This document shows positions 36,882-46,200 of a stretch of DNA of 64,000 nt, piece after piece (position 1 is the first letter of the stretch; every line of letters begins with the position of its first letter). A program made the position numbers and the translations under genes. Under the pieces are notes generated by a model. That model worked only from the letters and a program-made list of their open reading frames with translations. It searched no databases and was not told the origin of the DNA. The stretch lies in the NCBI RefSeq assembly GCF_019428685.1, contig NZ_CP080096.1, forward strand, positions 2,232,001 to 2,296,000, given 5' to 3'. Origin of the DNA: Paraburkholderia edwinii. GTDB lineage: Bacteria; Pseudomonadota; Gammaproteobacteria; Burkholderiales; Burkholderiaceae.

Positions 36882-37973
36882 TTATTTCGATTTATCCGTC
36901 GCCGCGGGCAGCAAGCCCAGTACGGTCCAAAGCTGCTGCCCGTCCGAGCCGCCCGACATCAGTTCCTGCAACAGCACGGGCAGCGGCTTAGCGCCCCACT
37001 CGAGCGCGCGCTGAACCATGTACGGCACAGGGCTATGCGGTTCATAACGCATCAGAAAGTCGGCAATCGCCGCTAACTGCCGATACGCATCGTCACGGCT
37101 TTGCAGCGCGCCCTGCACGATCGACGGCGTCACAGCCGGTGCCGACACGCGGTCGGCGCCATCGGTCTCGCCCGATGAGGCGAGCGGCGGCGGCGGAGCA
37201 AACGGATGCATGGCGACACACTCCTTCAGTACGAGTTCGGCTTCGTCGATCGTTTTCATCAAGGTCGCGAAGCTCGGCGCTTCTTCCCCGAGCCGCGGCG
37301 TGCACCATGCGTCGACACGCCCGATCAGCACACGGGCCTGCGCAAGAGCCGCGAGCTGCTGGTGCAGCCGCTCGGGCGATGCCGCACGAGCGGCTTCGTT
37401 CAATACGGCTATCGCGTGCGCAGCGGCTTCGCGCTTCGCCGCGGGCACGTTCTGTCGCGCCTCCAGAGCAAGCGCTTCCCGATGCGCCGCGTGCCATTGC
37501 GCCAGCGTACCGCGCATGCCTTCGCGGCCCTCGAACAGTTGGGCGCGCGCCACCAGCACATCCGCATAGGCCGTCGCGAGCCACGCAAAGGGCGCCGCGC
37601 GGTAACCGGTGTCGCCGTCGCGAGGCAAAGGATGCAATTCGTCCCAGTAGCGCTCGCACAGCAGCGCGAGCAGTTCGAAACAACGCGGCAGCGCTTGCCA
37701 GCCATACAGATGCAGCCAGCTTTCGCCGAGCCAGGCAGCAAGCGTCAGGTCCTTACTGCGCTCCACCAGCAGGCGCCGGCAGCCCGCCTCCACTTCGCGC
37801 CAGTCGGCCACTTTGAGTTCCGTCTGCCAGATGCCGGCGGGCAGGCTCGCATCGTCTTCGCGACGCGCATTGCGGATTGCGTCGAACTCCGCGTCATGCA
37901 GCAGCGACACGCCACAGGGCGCGTCACCGGGCACCGGATGCAGTAGCGCTTCGATCGCGTAGTCGGGCGTCAT
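36882..37973 (-). CDS. tssA: T6SS assembly cap protein TssA
   Basis: A 363-residue TssA (ImpA). The N-terminal ImpA domain is clear: ALLHPVPGDAPCGVSLLHD, EFDAIRNARREDDASLP, then KVADWREVEAGCRRLL, SKDLTLAAWLGESWL and RYWDELHPLPRDGDTGYR. TssA primes sheath polymerisation on the baseplate and caps the growing end. The C-terminal part carries a helical segment SRDDAYRQLAAIADFLMRYEPHSPVPYMVQRA, the VasL/short-type end. I chose the ATG at 37973, which overlaps the tssM stop by four bases. It is the last gene of tssJKLMA. Confidence 0.93.
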   Translation of the reverse strand: MTPDYAIEALLHPVPGDAPCGVSLLHDAEFDAIRNARREDDASLPAGIWQTELKVADWREVEAGCRRLLVERSKDLTLAAWLGESWLHLYGWQALPRCFELLALLCERYWDELHPLPRDGDTGYRAAPFAWLATAYADVLVARAQLFEGREGMRGTLAQWHAAHREALALEARQNVPAAKREAAAHAIAVLNEAARAASPERLHQQLAALAQARVLIGRVDAWCTPRLGEEAPSFATLMKTIDEAELVLKECVAMHPFAPPPPLASSGETDGADRVSAPAVTPSIVQGALQSRDDAYRQLAAIADFLMRYEPHSPVPYMVQRALEWGAKPLPVLLQELMSGGSDGQQLWTVLGLLPAATDKSK

Positions 37974-40900
37974 CCGCGCCCCACTATGCTTTGCGACGTC
38001 GGCATCGGCCACGTCCGGCTCCTTGTCGTCACACCCGTTGCCCCATAGCCCGGCGCCGCGACCGGCAAATCGGGGATCGCCTGCGGCGTCTTCGCCGCGC
38101 CAACGAAACCGACGCGCAAATACATGCGCGCGGTCTTGATGTCGCCGCTGCGATCGCGCACCGGCACGGTCAGCAATAACGGCGGCGGCACCGACGACGA
38201 ACCGGCCTGCGTGCCGGCAAGGTCCGCGTCGCCTTGCGTCTGATGCGCGCGCACGAAGCGCAGCAGCGCCCAGGTATCGCCGGCGGCCCACGTCGCGACG
38301 TCGCTTGCGCTCGATAGCGTCGGCTGCGCGGTATCGAGCATCGGCCGCCATGGCGAATCCTTCGCCCAGCGCAGGCTCAGCGAAACCGGCAAGCCAGGCT
38401 TCCAGTGCACAGGCACCGTGCCCAACGATGGATACGAGAGCTGGTCACCGCCGCTGGCAAGCTTCCACTCGATGACCTGATCCGCGCCCACTTCGTCCGC
38501 GCGATCGGTGCGCCACTGGACGTTCACTTCGACGCCCTGCAGCGCGCCGTCCGCACCGCGCGCAACGAGCGCGTCGAGCCACGGCTTCGCCTGCGCGAGC
38601 TGCGCGAGAAATTGCGCGCTATCGGCACGCTCGCGCCCGATCGCGGCGGCCGCCGTCATCCCGCGCTGCGCGAGCGCGAGCTGCTTGTCGAGCAACGCGG
38701 CGAATGCCGCTGTCTGACGCAGATCCGCGGCCGGCGCGGCGACATCCGCGGCAAACGGAAAACGTCCTGCCAGATAGCGTGCGAAGAAGCTGCGAATCTG
38801 CTCGTACGCCTCCATGCCGTCGCCCATCTGCAAACGGAAACATTGCTCGCGCGCTGACGCGACGAGATTCACCCCGGCGCTCGCGACGATATCGCCGCTT
38901 GCGGGCACATCGACCTGCGCGAGCGAGGCGCTGCAGTTGTCGATGTCGAGTTTGTCGAGTTGGTCGGCGATGATCGACGGCACCGCAACCATCGCGCTCG
39001 CGGGACTCTTCGCGCGGTACTGCGCGAGGTCCGCATTGAGCGCGCGCCAGCGGCTCACGAGCCGCGCATCCGCGGGCTCGAGCGACTGCTTCTGCGTGCT
39101 GAGCCAATCGAGCGCGCCTCCCGCAGTGGCCGCGATTTCCGCGACGGCCGCGGCCTGCGCGGCGAGATAGCTTTGCAGCGCCTGCGGCGTGGCCGCGCCG
39201 AATGCGCGCAGCGAGCCGCCCGGGCTGCCGTTCCAGCTCGAAAAATCGCCGCGCACCGGGCGGAACGGCGCCAGCGACTGCAATTGCGCATCGGCTGCGC
39301 GCAGCACATCAAGTGCGGAATCGCTCACGCGCAACGCGACGCTGGTCGCGAGATCGTCGCGGTTCAGTGAATCGAACGCGGCAATCAGATCGAGCGCGCT
39401 CTTGCGCAACGCGTCGAACTGCAATGCCGCATCCGCAGCCGAGCCGCTTTCGCGCTGGAGCGCCGGCGTGGCCGGCGCCGACAGCGCATTCACCATGCTG
39501 CGCACCGCGTCGTTGGCGGCCGCCGCCATCAGCGCGGCGCGGTATGCATCCGGCGCCTGCGCGAGCGGGCCGCCGACGTACTGCCGATAAGCGGGCAATA
39601 CGGCGAGCGCACGCTGCGCACTGTTGGCATCGACTTCGCGGATCGACGCGCTGCCATCACCCGATGCGACCACGAATGGTTGCGCCAGCAACGTGCGCAG
39701 CGCGTCGCGCAGCGGCGGCAAGTCCGGCGCAAGTTGCAGGCCGTTGGACGACGACGCGCCCAGCACGCTCGGGAGACTGCCGTTTGCCAGCCAGCGCGCC
39801 GCGAACGCGTTCTGCTCCGCCTGCTCGTGCGCCTGCACGGACTTGACCGGTGTCTCGCCGATCAGCCGCAAATGCTGCGCGGTATCGAATAGCGAACTCA
39901 AGCCCGGCACGAGTTCCTTGCCGCGGGTGCCGGCCCAGCCGTGATTCGCGGTGTCGACCTGGGTGGCAAGCGTATCGATGCGCGTCGCCAGATCCGATAG
40001 CACGGCATTCGCGGGTGCGGCGCCGGGCGCTCGCAGATTCGTGAGCGTGGCCTGCACCTGCGCGGCGTTCAGCGTCAGCGTCGAATCCGAATACACGCGA
40101 TCGAACCAGGCATCGAAGGTCTCTTCGAAGCACGCGCTGGCCTGCTGGCGCGCGGTAACCGCCTCCGGGCCCGAGAACGAAATCGCGCCGCGAGCCGCGA
40201 CGGTTTCGCGAACCGCATCGTTGAGGCCGTCGCGGTCGGCAATGCGATCGGGGTCGAGCTGCACGCCGACTGCCTCGCGCATCAATTGCGAAAGCAGCGC
40301 GGCGTTGCCGCTGCCTCCCTGCACGAGTTCGTTGAAACGCGTCACGAGGTGCTCGGCTTGCGCGGCTTGCGCAACGAGGCGCGCCCCGAGCACATATTCG
40401 GGAAAGTCCTGCGGCCGCGCCGAAGTCTGCGTCGCCGGGTCCGCGCCTGAATCCGATGCAGCCGAGGCGGTGGCCGGCGCGCAATCGAGGTTGCGAAAGC
40501 GCGTGTCGAAGCGGTCGCGCAGCGGTGCAAACACGAGTGCCGCGAGCATATGCCGCTGCGAGTCGGCCAACTGCCGGTCGAGCGTCACGTAGGACAGCGG
40601 CATGAACGGCGATGTGACGCGCCAACGCGGCACATTCATCAACGAATTGGCGACCGCGGCGAGCGCCTTGCCGGTGGCCGCTTCGCCTTTGTCCGAGTCG
40701 CGGTAGGTGGCGCCCGCGAGCGTCAGCGAATCGTAGGCAGACGCGAGCGCGCTCGCATCGCGGCGCAGATGCCACCACGAAACGCCGAGCGCGACGCACC
40801 AGCACACCGCAAGCACCGCGGCAAGCGCCGTCAACGCGCGATGCCGCCGCATGCGCAGCGCGAGAACGCGCGGCACCGGCGTGGCCAGACCCTGGCCCGA

Positions 40901-41929
40901 CAACAGCACGTCATGCCACAGGCGTGCGGCGAATGCGGGCGGCGCGCGCCGCACGCGCGCATCGGCGAGTTCGGAGGCGAGGCCGGCGAAAACACCGGCT
41001 GCGGCACCGGCTGCGCCGGATTGCGGCGCGGGCACCGCACCGACGCAATAGATACCGCGCAAGATCGGCGCCGTGCCGTCGGCCGCGCCACGCAGCGTCA
41101 GGTCGATGCGCTCGCGCAATGGCACGCGCAACTGGTCGAGCCGCTGCGGCAGCAGAAACAGCGACGCATCGAGATTGCCATCGACCGTCCCGAGCTCGGT
41201 GATCGTTTCGGCCAGTGCGGCGCGCATCGCGGCGAACGCCTCGTCGACCCATGCTTCCTCATAGGTTCGTTTCGGCGGATAAGGCGACGCCCAGCCAAGC
41301 GGCGTATTGCCGAACGATGCACGCTGCAGCACGGCCGCGAGCGCATCGAAGCCGCCCAACGCATCGCAACCGCTGATGACGATATAAAGCGGCAACATCT
41401 GGCCCAGCTGCCGCTGCAGCGCGACCAGCTTGCGCGACGATTCGAGCGCGGCCGCACTGAGTTCGCGCGGTGCGCCGCTCTGATCGACCAGCGAGTCCGC
41501 GGCGATCACCCACAACAGTGCATCGAGCGGCCGCCCGGGACGGTTACGAAGCAACGCGCGCAGCAAGCGGCGCCACGCGGACGGTTGGCGCTCCGTGGGC
41601 GGTAGCGCCAGCATGTTGTCCGGTTCGGCGATCAGCAGCCCTTCCGCATCGTTCCACACGCGTCCGAACCAGCCCTGCTCGCCGACCGGATTGAGACGCC
41701 AGCTGCGCGACAACGCATCGAGCGCGGCCGGTTCGCCGGTCGCGAGCACGCGCGGAATCGAATAGATGTCGCGCACGCCCATTGCGCTGTGCGCGGCGCG
41801 CACCGCCGCGCCGAACGTGCGCAACGGCTTCTGGTCCTGATGCCTGCGGCGCCACTGGACGACGGCGAACGCTACCAGCCCCGCCAGCAGCAGCGCGATC
41901 AGGCCGAGCAGAACCACGATCAGCGTCAT
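37970..41929 (-). CDS. tssM: T6SS inner-membrane complex protein TssM (IcmF-like), no Walker A
   Basis: A 1,319-residue inner-membrane protein of the IcmF family that bridges to TssL in the membrane and TssJ in the periplasm. A membrane helix lies at 1-25 (LIVVLLGLIALLLAGLVAF) and another near residue 370 (TALAAVLAVCWCVALGVSW). The cytoplasmic NTPase-like domain is present by layout (DALLWVIAADSLVD, PLYIVISGCDALGGFD), but the P-loop position reads IPRVLATGEPAALDAL (58-73) without GxxxxGK(S/T), so ATP hydrolysis is unlikely. The periplasmic end with SLRWAKDSPW and TWALLRFV is typical. ATGA overlaps with both neighbours show tight coupling. Confidence 0.92.
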   Translation of the reverse strand: MTLIVVLLGLIALLLAGLVAFAVVQWRRRHQDQKPLRTFGAAVRAAHSAMGVRDIYSIPRVLATGEPAALDALSRSWRLNPVGEQGWFGRVWNDAEGLLIAEPDNMLALPPTERQPSAWRRLLRALLRNRPGRPLDALLWVIAADSLVDQSGAPRELSAAALESSRKLVALQRQLGQMLPLYIVISGCDALGGFDALAAVLQRASFGNTPLGWASPYPPKRTYEEAWVDEAFAAMRAALAETITELGTVDGNLDASLFLLPQRLDQLRVPLRERIDLTLRGAADGTAPILRGIYCVGAVPAPQSGAAGAAAGVFAGLASELADARVRRAPPAFAARLWHDVLLSGQGLATPVPRVLALRMRRHRALTALAAVLAVCWCVALGVSWWHLRRDASALASAYDSLTLAGATYRDSDKGEAATGKALAAVANSLMNVPRWRVTSPFMPLSYVTLDRQLADSQRHMLAALVFAPLRDRFDTRFRNLDCAPATASAASDSGADPATQTSARPQDFPEYVLGARLVAQAAQAEHLVTRFNELVQGGSGNAALLSQLMREAVGVQLDPDRIADRDGLNDAVRETVAARGAISFSGPEAVTARQQASACFEETFDAWFDRVYSDSTLTLNAAQVQATLTNLRAPGAAPANAVLSDLATRIDTLATQVDTANHGWAGTRGKELVPGLSSLFDTAQHLRLIGETPVKSVQAHEQAEQNAFAARWLANGSLPSVLGASSSNGLQLAPDLPPLRDALRTLLAQPFVVASGDGSASIREVDANSAQRALAVLPAYRQYVGGPLAQAPDAYRAALMAAAANDAVRSMVNALSAPATPALQRESGSAADAALQFDALRKSALDLIAAFDSLNRDDLATSVALRVSDSALDVLRAADAQLQSLAPFRPVRGDFSSWNGSPGGSLRAFGAATPQALQSYLAAQAAAVAEIAATAGGALDWLSTQKQSLEPADARLVSRWRALNADLAQYRAKSPASAMVAVPSIIADQLDKLDIDNCSASLAQVDVPASGDIVASAGVNLVASAREQCFRLQMGDGMEAYEQIRSFFARYLAGRFPFAADVAAPAADLRQTAAFAALLDKQLALAQRGMTAAAAIGRERADSAQFLAQLAQAKPWLDALVARGADGALQGVEVNVQWRTDRADEVGADQVIEWKLASGGDQLSYPSLGTVPVHWKPGLPVSLSLRWAKDSPWRPMLDTAQPTLSSASDVATWAAGDTWALLRFVRAHQTQGDADLAGTQAGSSSVPPPLLLTVPVRDRSGDIKTARMYLRVGFVGAAKTPQAIPDLPVAAPGYGATGVTTRSRTWPMPTSQSIVGRG

Positions 41930-42969
41930 CGCGCCTCTCCGTCGGCCGGCAGCACGGTGCGCACCAGCAAGGGGTTGGCTGCCGGCGCCTGCACGTTAGG
42001 CGCGGCGGGCTGTTGCGCTGGAACCTGCTGCGGCGCCGGCGCGGCAGCAGGTGCGGCAGCAGGTGCGGCAGCAGGTGCGGCAGCAGGTGCGGCAGCAGGT
42101 GCGGCAGCAGGTGCGGCAGCAGGTGCGGATGAGGGCGATCTGGCCGGCGCGCGGGGCGGCCTCAGCACGACGCCGGACACGGAGGTGCCTTCCACGGCTG
42201 CGGGTCGCAAATCGACCGTCGAGACGGCCTGGAACTGTTCGATTGCGGGACGCACGCGCGCGGTCGCCGACATCCACAACAGATGCGATACGCCGAGCAG
42301 CACGAGGAGCCCTACCACCAGCAACAACAGGAAGCGCGCGACGTCAGGAAACATCTGCGTGAGCATCACCGCGCGGCGCGGCGCCACGGCGGTGCGCTCG
42401 ATCGGCGCGGCAAGACGCGCGGGCTCCGCATCGCGCTGCATCGCGAACGCAAACAGCGAGTGCCGCAACTGATCGTGCCGTAAAGCGCCCTGCTCTCCGC
42501 GCAAACGCCCCTTGAAGCCGAGCGTCAGACACGCGAGGTACACCTGCGCGAGATCGCGCTGCGCCGGCTCGCGTCGCGCGAGCAGCGTTTCGATCGCGTC
42601 GGGCAGCTGCTCGCCCGCGGCACGCGTGCCGAACACGCGCGCTTCGAGCGGCCGCGCGTCCCAGGCCGCATTGCCCGGCCAGTCGGAAAACAGCAGCAGC
42701 TCATCGAGCAATGCGACAAAGGCATACTGCGCGGCGGCGATGTCCGCTTCGCCGGCCGCACCGGTCCACGCCATCGCTTCGCGCGCGAGACGCCGTGTCG
42801 CGGCGCCGAGCTGCTCGGCAAGCGTATCCGCGTAAGCGGCCGAATCGAGCGTTTCGACCGCGCTGCGTTCGAGCGCGGCGCGCTCGTTCATCGCGTGCTC
42901 GAACGCCGCGACGAACGCCCGCATCAGCGGTGTGCGCTCGTAGCCGGGCATCGCGCCGTAGTCGCTCAT
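41926..42969 (-). CDS. tssL: T6SS inner-membrane protein TssL with Ala-Pro repeat tail
   Basis: A 347-residue TssL (DotU). The cytoplasmic hook domain has ALLDELLLFSDWPGNAAWD, the family hallmark, then YLACLTLGFKGRLRGEQGALR. One C-terminal membrane helix follows (VARFLLLLVVGLLVLLGVSHLLW). After it is a periplasmic tail with about eight Ala-Ala-Pro-Ala words and no OmpA-type peptidoglycan-binding domain. The tail's DNA is a 12-bp tandem repeat (42041-42128). TssL anchors TssK and the baseplate to the membrane complex with TssM and TssJ. It overlaps tssK and tssM by four bases each. Confidence 0.95.
   Translation of the reverse strand: MSDYGAMPGYERTPLMRAFVAAFEHAMNERAALERSAVETLDSAAYADTLAEQLGAATRRLAREAMAWTGAAGEADIAAAQYAFVALLDELLLFSDWPGNAAWDARPLEARVFGTRAAGEQLPDAIETLLARREPAQRDLAQVYLACLTLGFKGRLRGEQGALRHDQLRHSLFAFAMQRDAEPARLAAPIERTAVAPRRAVMLTQMFPDVARFLLLLVVGLLVLLGVSHLLWMSATARVRPAIEQFQAVSTVDLRPAAVEGTSVSGVVLRPPRAPARSPSSAPAAAPAAAPAAAPAAAPAAAPAAAPAAAPAPQQVPAQQPAAPNVQAPAANPLLVRTVLPADGEAR
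42041..42128. repeat. 12-bp tandem repeat inside tssL
   Basis: GCGGCAGCAGGT is repeated seven times without error from 42041 to 42124, with a partial eighth copy. On the coding strand it gives Ala-Ala-Pro-Ala words in the periplasmic tail of TssL. The perfect copies suggest recent expansion, and the unit of 12 keeps the frame, so copy number can vary without breaking the gene. Confidence 0.97.
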
Positions 42970-44330
42970 TGACCCTCGCGCCCTTCATGCGCGGCGCCGT
43001 CGGCGGCGTCCGCGCCCGGCGTGAATAGTTGCACCGCCCACGGCGCCACGCCGGCACTGCCCGCCCGCACGTCGATGACGAGCGGTTCGGTCGGGTCGAA
43101 CCAGGCGGCGTCGAGCACCAACGCGAACATCGCGGTGTCGTCGCCCGCGCTGTACGCGGCGCGCTCTTCGCGCGCGAGACGCCGGCGCGCCAGGCCGCGC
43201 ATGCGCTGCCGCGCGAGCGTCGGCACATGCTGACGCGAAGCGATCACGGTCTGATCGAGCCACGCGCCCGCATCGCGCTCGCCGGCGTCGGCCGGCATGC
43301 GCAGGCCGATCACCAGTTCCGGTTGCGGCGTGCCGTTGTCGAACGGCGGACCGATCCAGAAGCCGCCCGCCTCTTCGCTGAACTGACGCACGCGATAGCC
43401 CTGACGCACCGTCGACAATGCGTCGTCGATCCAGTCGAGCAGCGGCTCGTACGATGCCAGCAGCTCCATGTAGTCGAACGGCGCAAAGCCCGGCACCCCG
43501 CGCTCGGGACGCAGACTCGCCAGCGACCCCGCCATGCCCGCCAGCGTACGATGCAGATCAACCGGGTGCGCCGCGCGCGACAGCAGCGCCGCCTCCACTT
43601 CGGGCAAGCGCATCCACAGCGCGCTCAGCTGGCGTTCGATCTGCGCCGCGTCGTCGAGTTCGCCCGCATGACGCGCGGCGTCGAGCCGCCCGGCAAGAAA
43701 CACGCACTTCTCGCGCGCCCGCAGCACCATGCGCATCACGCGCTGGCCGAGCGGCGTATCCGGCTTGACGATCGGACACGGCGGCGCGTATTCGGTCAGC
43801 GCCACGCCGCCCCCTTGCTGGCGCAGCCGCATCAGCGGCAAGCGATCGTATTCGTGATTGCCGAGATCGGTCATCAGATGCAGACGAGGCCGCCACGTCA
43901 CGACGTTCGCCGGGTCGGCGCCCGCGTTCAGGTCCGGCACGTCGGCGCTCTCATGCTGCCGGTAGCGCGCGCCGCGCCGGTCGATCTGGCCGCCGCGATA
44001 AAGCGGCGGCACGGCCAGATACACCGTAACCGTCTGATCCGGCGCGGTGAATGCCGCGCGCACATCGACCTGCAACACCGGATCGTCGGCGCTATGGCGA
44101 ATCGGCAGGCCGTCCGCCAGCACCGCATCGAGCGCCGTAATGCGCACGAGCCCTTCGGCAAGCCCGGCCGGCTCGTGTTCGAGCGCCAGCACGCCCCAGA
44201 AATGCGGCCGCGCAGCACCCGCGAGCAGCGCCGCGTGACCGGCCGCATGCAGCGCCTGGGTCTGAAAATGTTGCGGCAGCAACGGCATGCCGTCGAACCA
44301 GCAGATCGGATCGGGAAACAGGTTTCGCAT
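42966..44330 (-). CDS. tssK: T6SS baseplate protein TssK
   Basis: A 454-residue TssK (ImpJ/VasE). The N-terminus CWFDGMPLLPQHFQTQ is the conserved family start; HFWGVLALEHEPAGLAEGLVRI and RLHLMTDLGNHEYDRLPLMRL follow, then a helical middle and the receptor-binding-like end. TssK joins the TssFG baseplate to TssL. I chose the ATG at 44330, which has GGAG nine bases upstream; a GTG three codons earlier is possible. It overlaps tssL by four bases (ATGA). Length is normal for the family. Confidence 0.95.
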   Translation of the reverse strand: MRNLFPDPICWFDGMPLLPQHFQTQALHAAGHAALLAGAARPHFWGVLALEHEPAGLAEGLVRITALDAVLADGLPIRHSADDPVLQVDVRAAFTAPDQTVTVYLAVPPLYRGGQIDRRGARYRQHESADVPDLNAGADPANVVTWRPRLHLMTDLGNHEYDRLPLMRLRQQGGGVALTEYAPPCPIVKPDTPLGQRVMRMVLRAREKCVFLAGRLDAARHAGELDDAAQIERQLSALWMRLPEVEAALLSRAAHPVDLHRTLAGMAGSLASLRPERGVPGFAPFDYMELLASYEPLLDWIDDALSTVRQGYRVRQFSEEAGGFWIGPPFDNGTPQPELVIGLRMPADAGERDAGAWLDQTVIASRQHVPTLARQRMRGLARRRLAREERAAYSAGDDTAMFALVLDAAWFDPTEPLVIDVRAGSAGVAPWAVQLFTPGADAADGAAHEGREGQ

Positions 44331-44403
44331 GTCAGTCACTCCGGCTGCCAGCCGGTGTCGTAGGGCAGCGGCCCGCCCTCGTTAGCGCCGCACGTGGCGC
44401 GAC

Positions 44404-44907
44404 TCATCGCTCGCTCTGGCGCGACAGCAGTTGCAGATCCTGGTCGCCCAGTTGCAGCAGCGCCTTCTGCGGGCCGCCGTCGAGCCGCACGCGATGCGCG
44501 CCCGGTGTCTGGTAGCCGGCGAATACCAGGACCCCCGCCGCGCGCTGGCCATCGAAGCCGAACTTCGCGTCGATGATCTGCTGGCCCGGCACCACTTCGT
44601 AAGAAATCACGTTCAGATCCTTCGGGTAATCGCGTCGAAGCTGGTCGCGTTGCGCAAACCACTTGGCGGACGGCAAGCCAAGCAGCATGTCGAGCAATTG
44701 AGGATTGCGTACCAGTACGGCATCGAGCGGAATCGGTGTATCGAGATTCGCCTGGGTCGCGACGCTGATCGACAGGGTGTCGACGTTGACGCGGGGCATC
44801 GATCCGGAACAGCCCGCGAGACACAGTGCCGCGCAGAGCGCGACCGGACGCCGGCGAGCCAATGCGCCGGCACGCCGCAGGACGGCGAGTCGCAACGAGC
44901 TAGTCAC
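44404..44907 (-). CDS. tssJ: T6SS outer-membrane lipoprotein TssJ
   Basis: A 167-residue lipoprotein. A basic N-terminus and hydrophobic core lead to the lipobox CLAGC with the acylated Cys33. The mature part has the TssJ beta-sandwich look: VNVDTLSISVATQANLDTP, then PLDAVLVRNPQLLDMLLGL, ISYEVVPGQQIIDAKFGF and RAAGVLVFAGYQTPG. TssJ holds TssM at the outer membrane. The start is GTG with GGGGTA upstream. It is the first gene of tssJKLMA, with 73 bases to tssK. The sequence is a divergent TssJ, recognised mostly by position plus lipobox. Confidence 0.88.
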   Translation of the reverse strand: MTSSLRLAVLRRAGALARRRPVALCAALCLAGCSGSMPRVNVDTLSISVATQANLDTPIPLDAVLVRNPQLLDMLLGLPSAKWFAQRDQLRRDYPKDLNVISYEVVPGQQIIDAKFGFDGQRAAGVLVFAGYQTPGAHRVRLDGGPQKALLQLGDQDLQLLSRQSER

Positions 44908-45592
44908 TTGGCTACCCCCTCATACGGTGCGACGTACGCCGGCGCTCGAGCCGGCATCCCCGCCATTCGTTTCTGGTTCTAATCTTCTTGCGAGCCGACG
45001 CGCGGCCCTTGCGCCGGGCGTAGTCTACAAGTACCGCCATGCGCGATGCAATCAGCCGTTGTTGCAAGCCGCGCGTAAAAAAACATGCAATCCGTATTGC
45101 ACCCGGCACCGAAAGCCGACGCAAAGCAGTCCAATAGAAAAGGCGCTATGCGTCACATAAATTTTGTTTGAATTTCGTCGTGGACTATCGTAGAGTCTTT
45201 TGCGTCAGATAATTATGCTGCCAGCGGAATTTTTCAAGTTCCTTTTCAAATTCCTATAAGGGCAGCGCTTCCGGGGCAAACTTCGAGGTACCGGGTAACG
45301 CAGTCGTCCCTACCCGCTTCGTACCTCCAGACGGGCCAACCGGCGTAGTCCTGCTGTACCTTTCGTATATGCAATTGCAATAAATCGGGCGGCTGCATGG
45401 TTGTCTCCCGCGTGGATGCCGAGCCAGTCGGCCGCGCAAAGCCGGTATGCCGCACCAAAAAGAAAATAGTGCAAAAAAGGTAAAAGTGCGTTTGTCGCGC
45501 GGGCTTGTCGCATGCGTTTGCTGCATAGGCTTGTCACGTGCATTTATCGCGTACTTTAAAGGCAATAAGATAAGACTCCCGCTGAGGTGACC
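44908..45592. promoter_or_regulatory. divergent control region of the T6SS
   Basis: A 685-bp gap between the outward-facing tssJ and tssB. It is distinctly richer in A and T than the genes beside it, especially at 45130-45260. It should hold the promoters of both operons. It contains three degenerate 26-bp repeats (45486-45553), listed separately. No gene is credible inside it. Confidence 0.75.
45486..45553 (+). repeat. three degenerate 26-bp direct repeats upstream of tssB
   Basis: Copies start at 45486, 45512 and 45538 with a period of exactly 26 bases. Each begins RTGCRTTT, and the first two share GGCTTGTC (45502-45509 and 45528-45535). The third copy is partial. They end about 40 bases before the tssB start, in the promoter zone. 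The spacing of about 2.5 helical turns would put bound proteins on alternate faces. They may be activator sites or an old tandem duplication. Confidence 0.6.
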
Positions 45593-46165
45593 ATGGCCGA
45601 CAGTACTCAACACTGGTTCGAAAGGAACCGCCCGCCCCGTGTACAGATCACGTACGACGTCGAAACCGGCAATGCGATCGAGAAAAAGGAATTGCCGCTC
45701 GTAGTCGGCATCCTTGCCGACCTGTCGGGCAACCCCGAACAACCGCTGCCGAAAATGACGGAGCGCCGCTTCGTCGACATCGACCGCGACAACTTCAACG
45801 ACGTGATGAAATCGATCGGCCCGCGCGCGACGCTGCAGGTCGACAACACGCTCGCGGGCGACGGCAGCAAGATCAATCTCGCGCTCAAGTTCACGCATAT
45901 CGACGACTTCGATCCGGTGAAGATCGTGCAGCAGATCGCGCCGCTAAAGCAGCTCTACGACGCGCGCCTGCGACTGCGCGATCTGTTGACCAAGCTCGAC
46001 GGCAACGACGAGCTCGACTCACTGCTGCAGGAAGTGGTGCACAACACCCAGGGGCTGACGGAAATCAAGGCCGCCCATCCGCAGGACACACCGGTCGCGC
46101 AACTGCCGGCGCCGGAAGCCGGTGGCGGCGATGCGCCCGCCGGCGACGCGCCTGCCGCGACCTGA
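45593..46165 (+). CDS. tssB: T6SS contractile sheath small subunit TssB
   Basis: A 190-residue TssB (VipA). Typical features: NRPPRVQITYDVETGNAIEKK, LPLVVGILADLSGNPEQPLPKM, the RRFVDIDRDNFNDVM strand-helix and LALKFTHIDDFDPVKIVQQI. The C-terminal helix interacts with TssC. The tail is Ala/Pro/Gly-rich (DAPAGDAPAAT), longer than usual. I chose the ATG at 45593, preceded by GAGGTGACC; a GTG two codons earlier is less likely. First gene of the plus-strand tss operon. Confidence 0.97.
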   Translation: MADSTQHWFERNRPPRVQITYDVETGNAIEKKELPLVVGILADLSGNPEQPLPKMTERRFVDIDRDNFNDVMKSIGPRATLQVDNTLAGDGSKINLALKFTHIDDFDPVKIVQQIAPLKQLYDARLRLRDLLTKLDGNDELDSLLQEVVHNTQGLTEIKAAHPQDTPVAQLPAPEAGGGDAPAGDAPAAT

Positions 46166-46200
46166 GCCCTGCTTAAGCCCAGCATCCCGAGGAGAAGTCC

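Noticed and set aside
42033..42130. Possible CRISPR array
   Set aside because: The repeat is a 12-bp unit with no spacers, inside the tssL coding frame.
43029..44363. 444-residue plus-strand frame opposite tssK
   Set aside because: Arg/His-rich antisense frame; tssK motifs are clear on the other strand.
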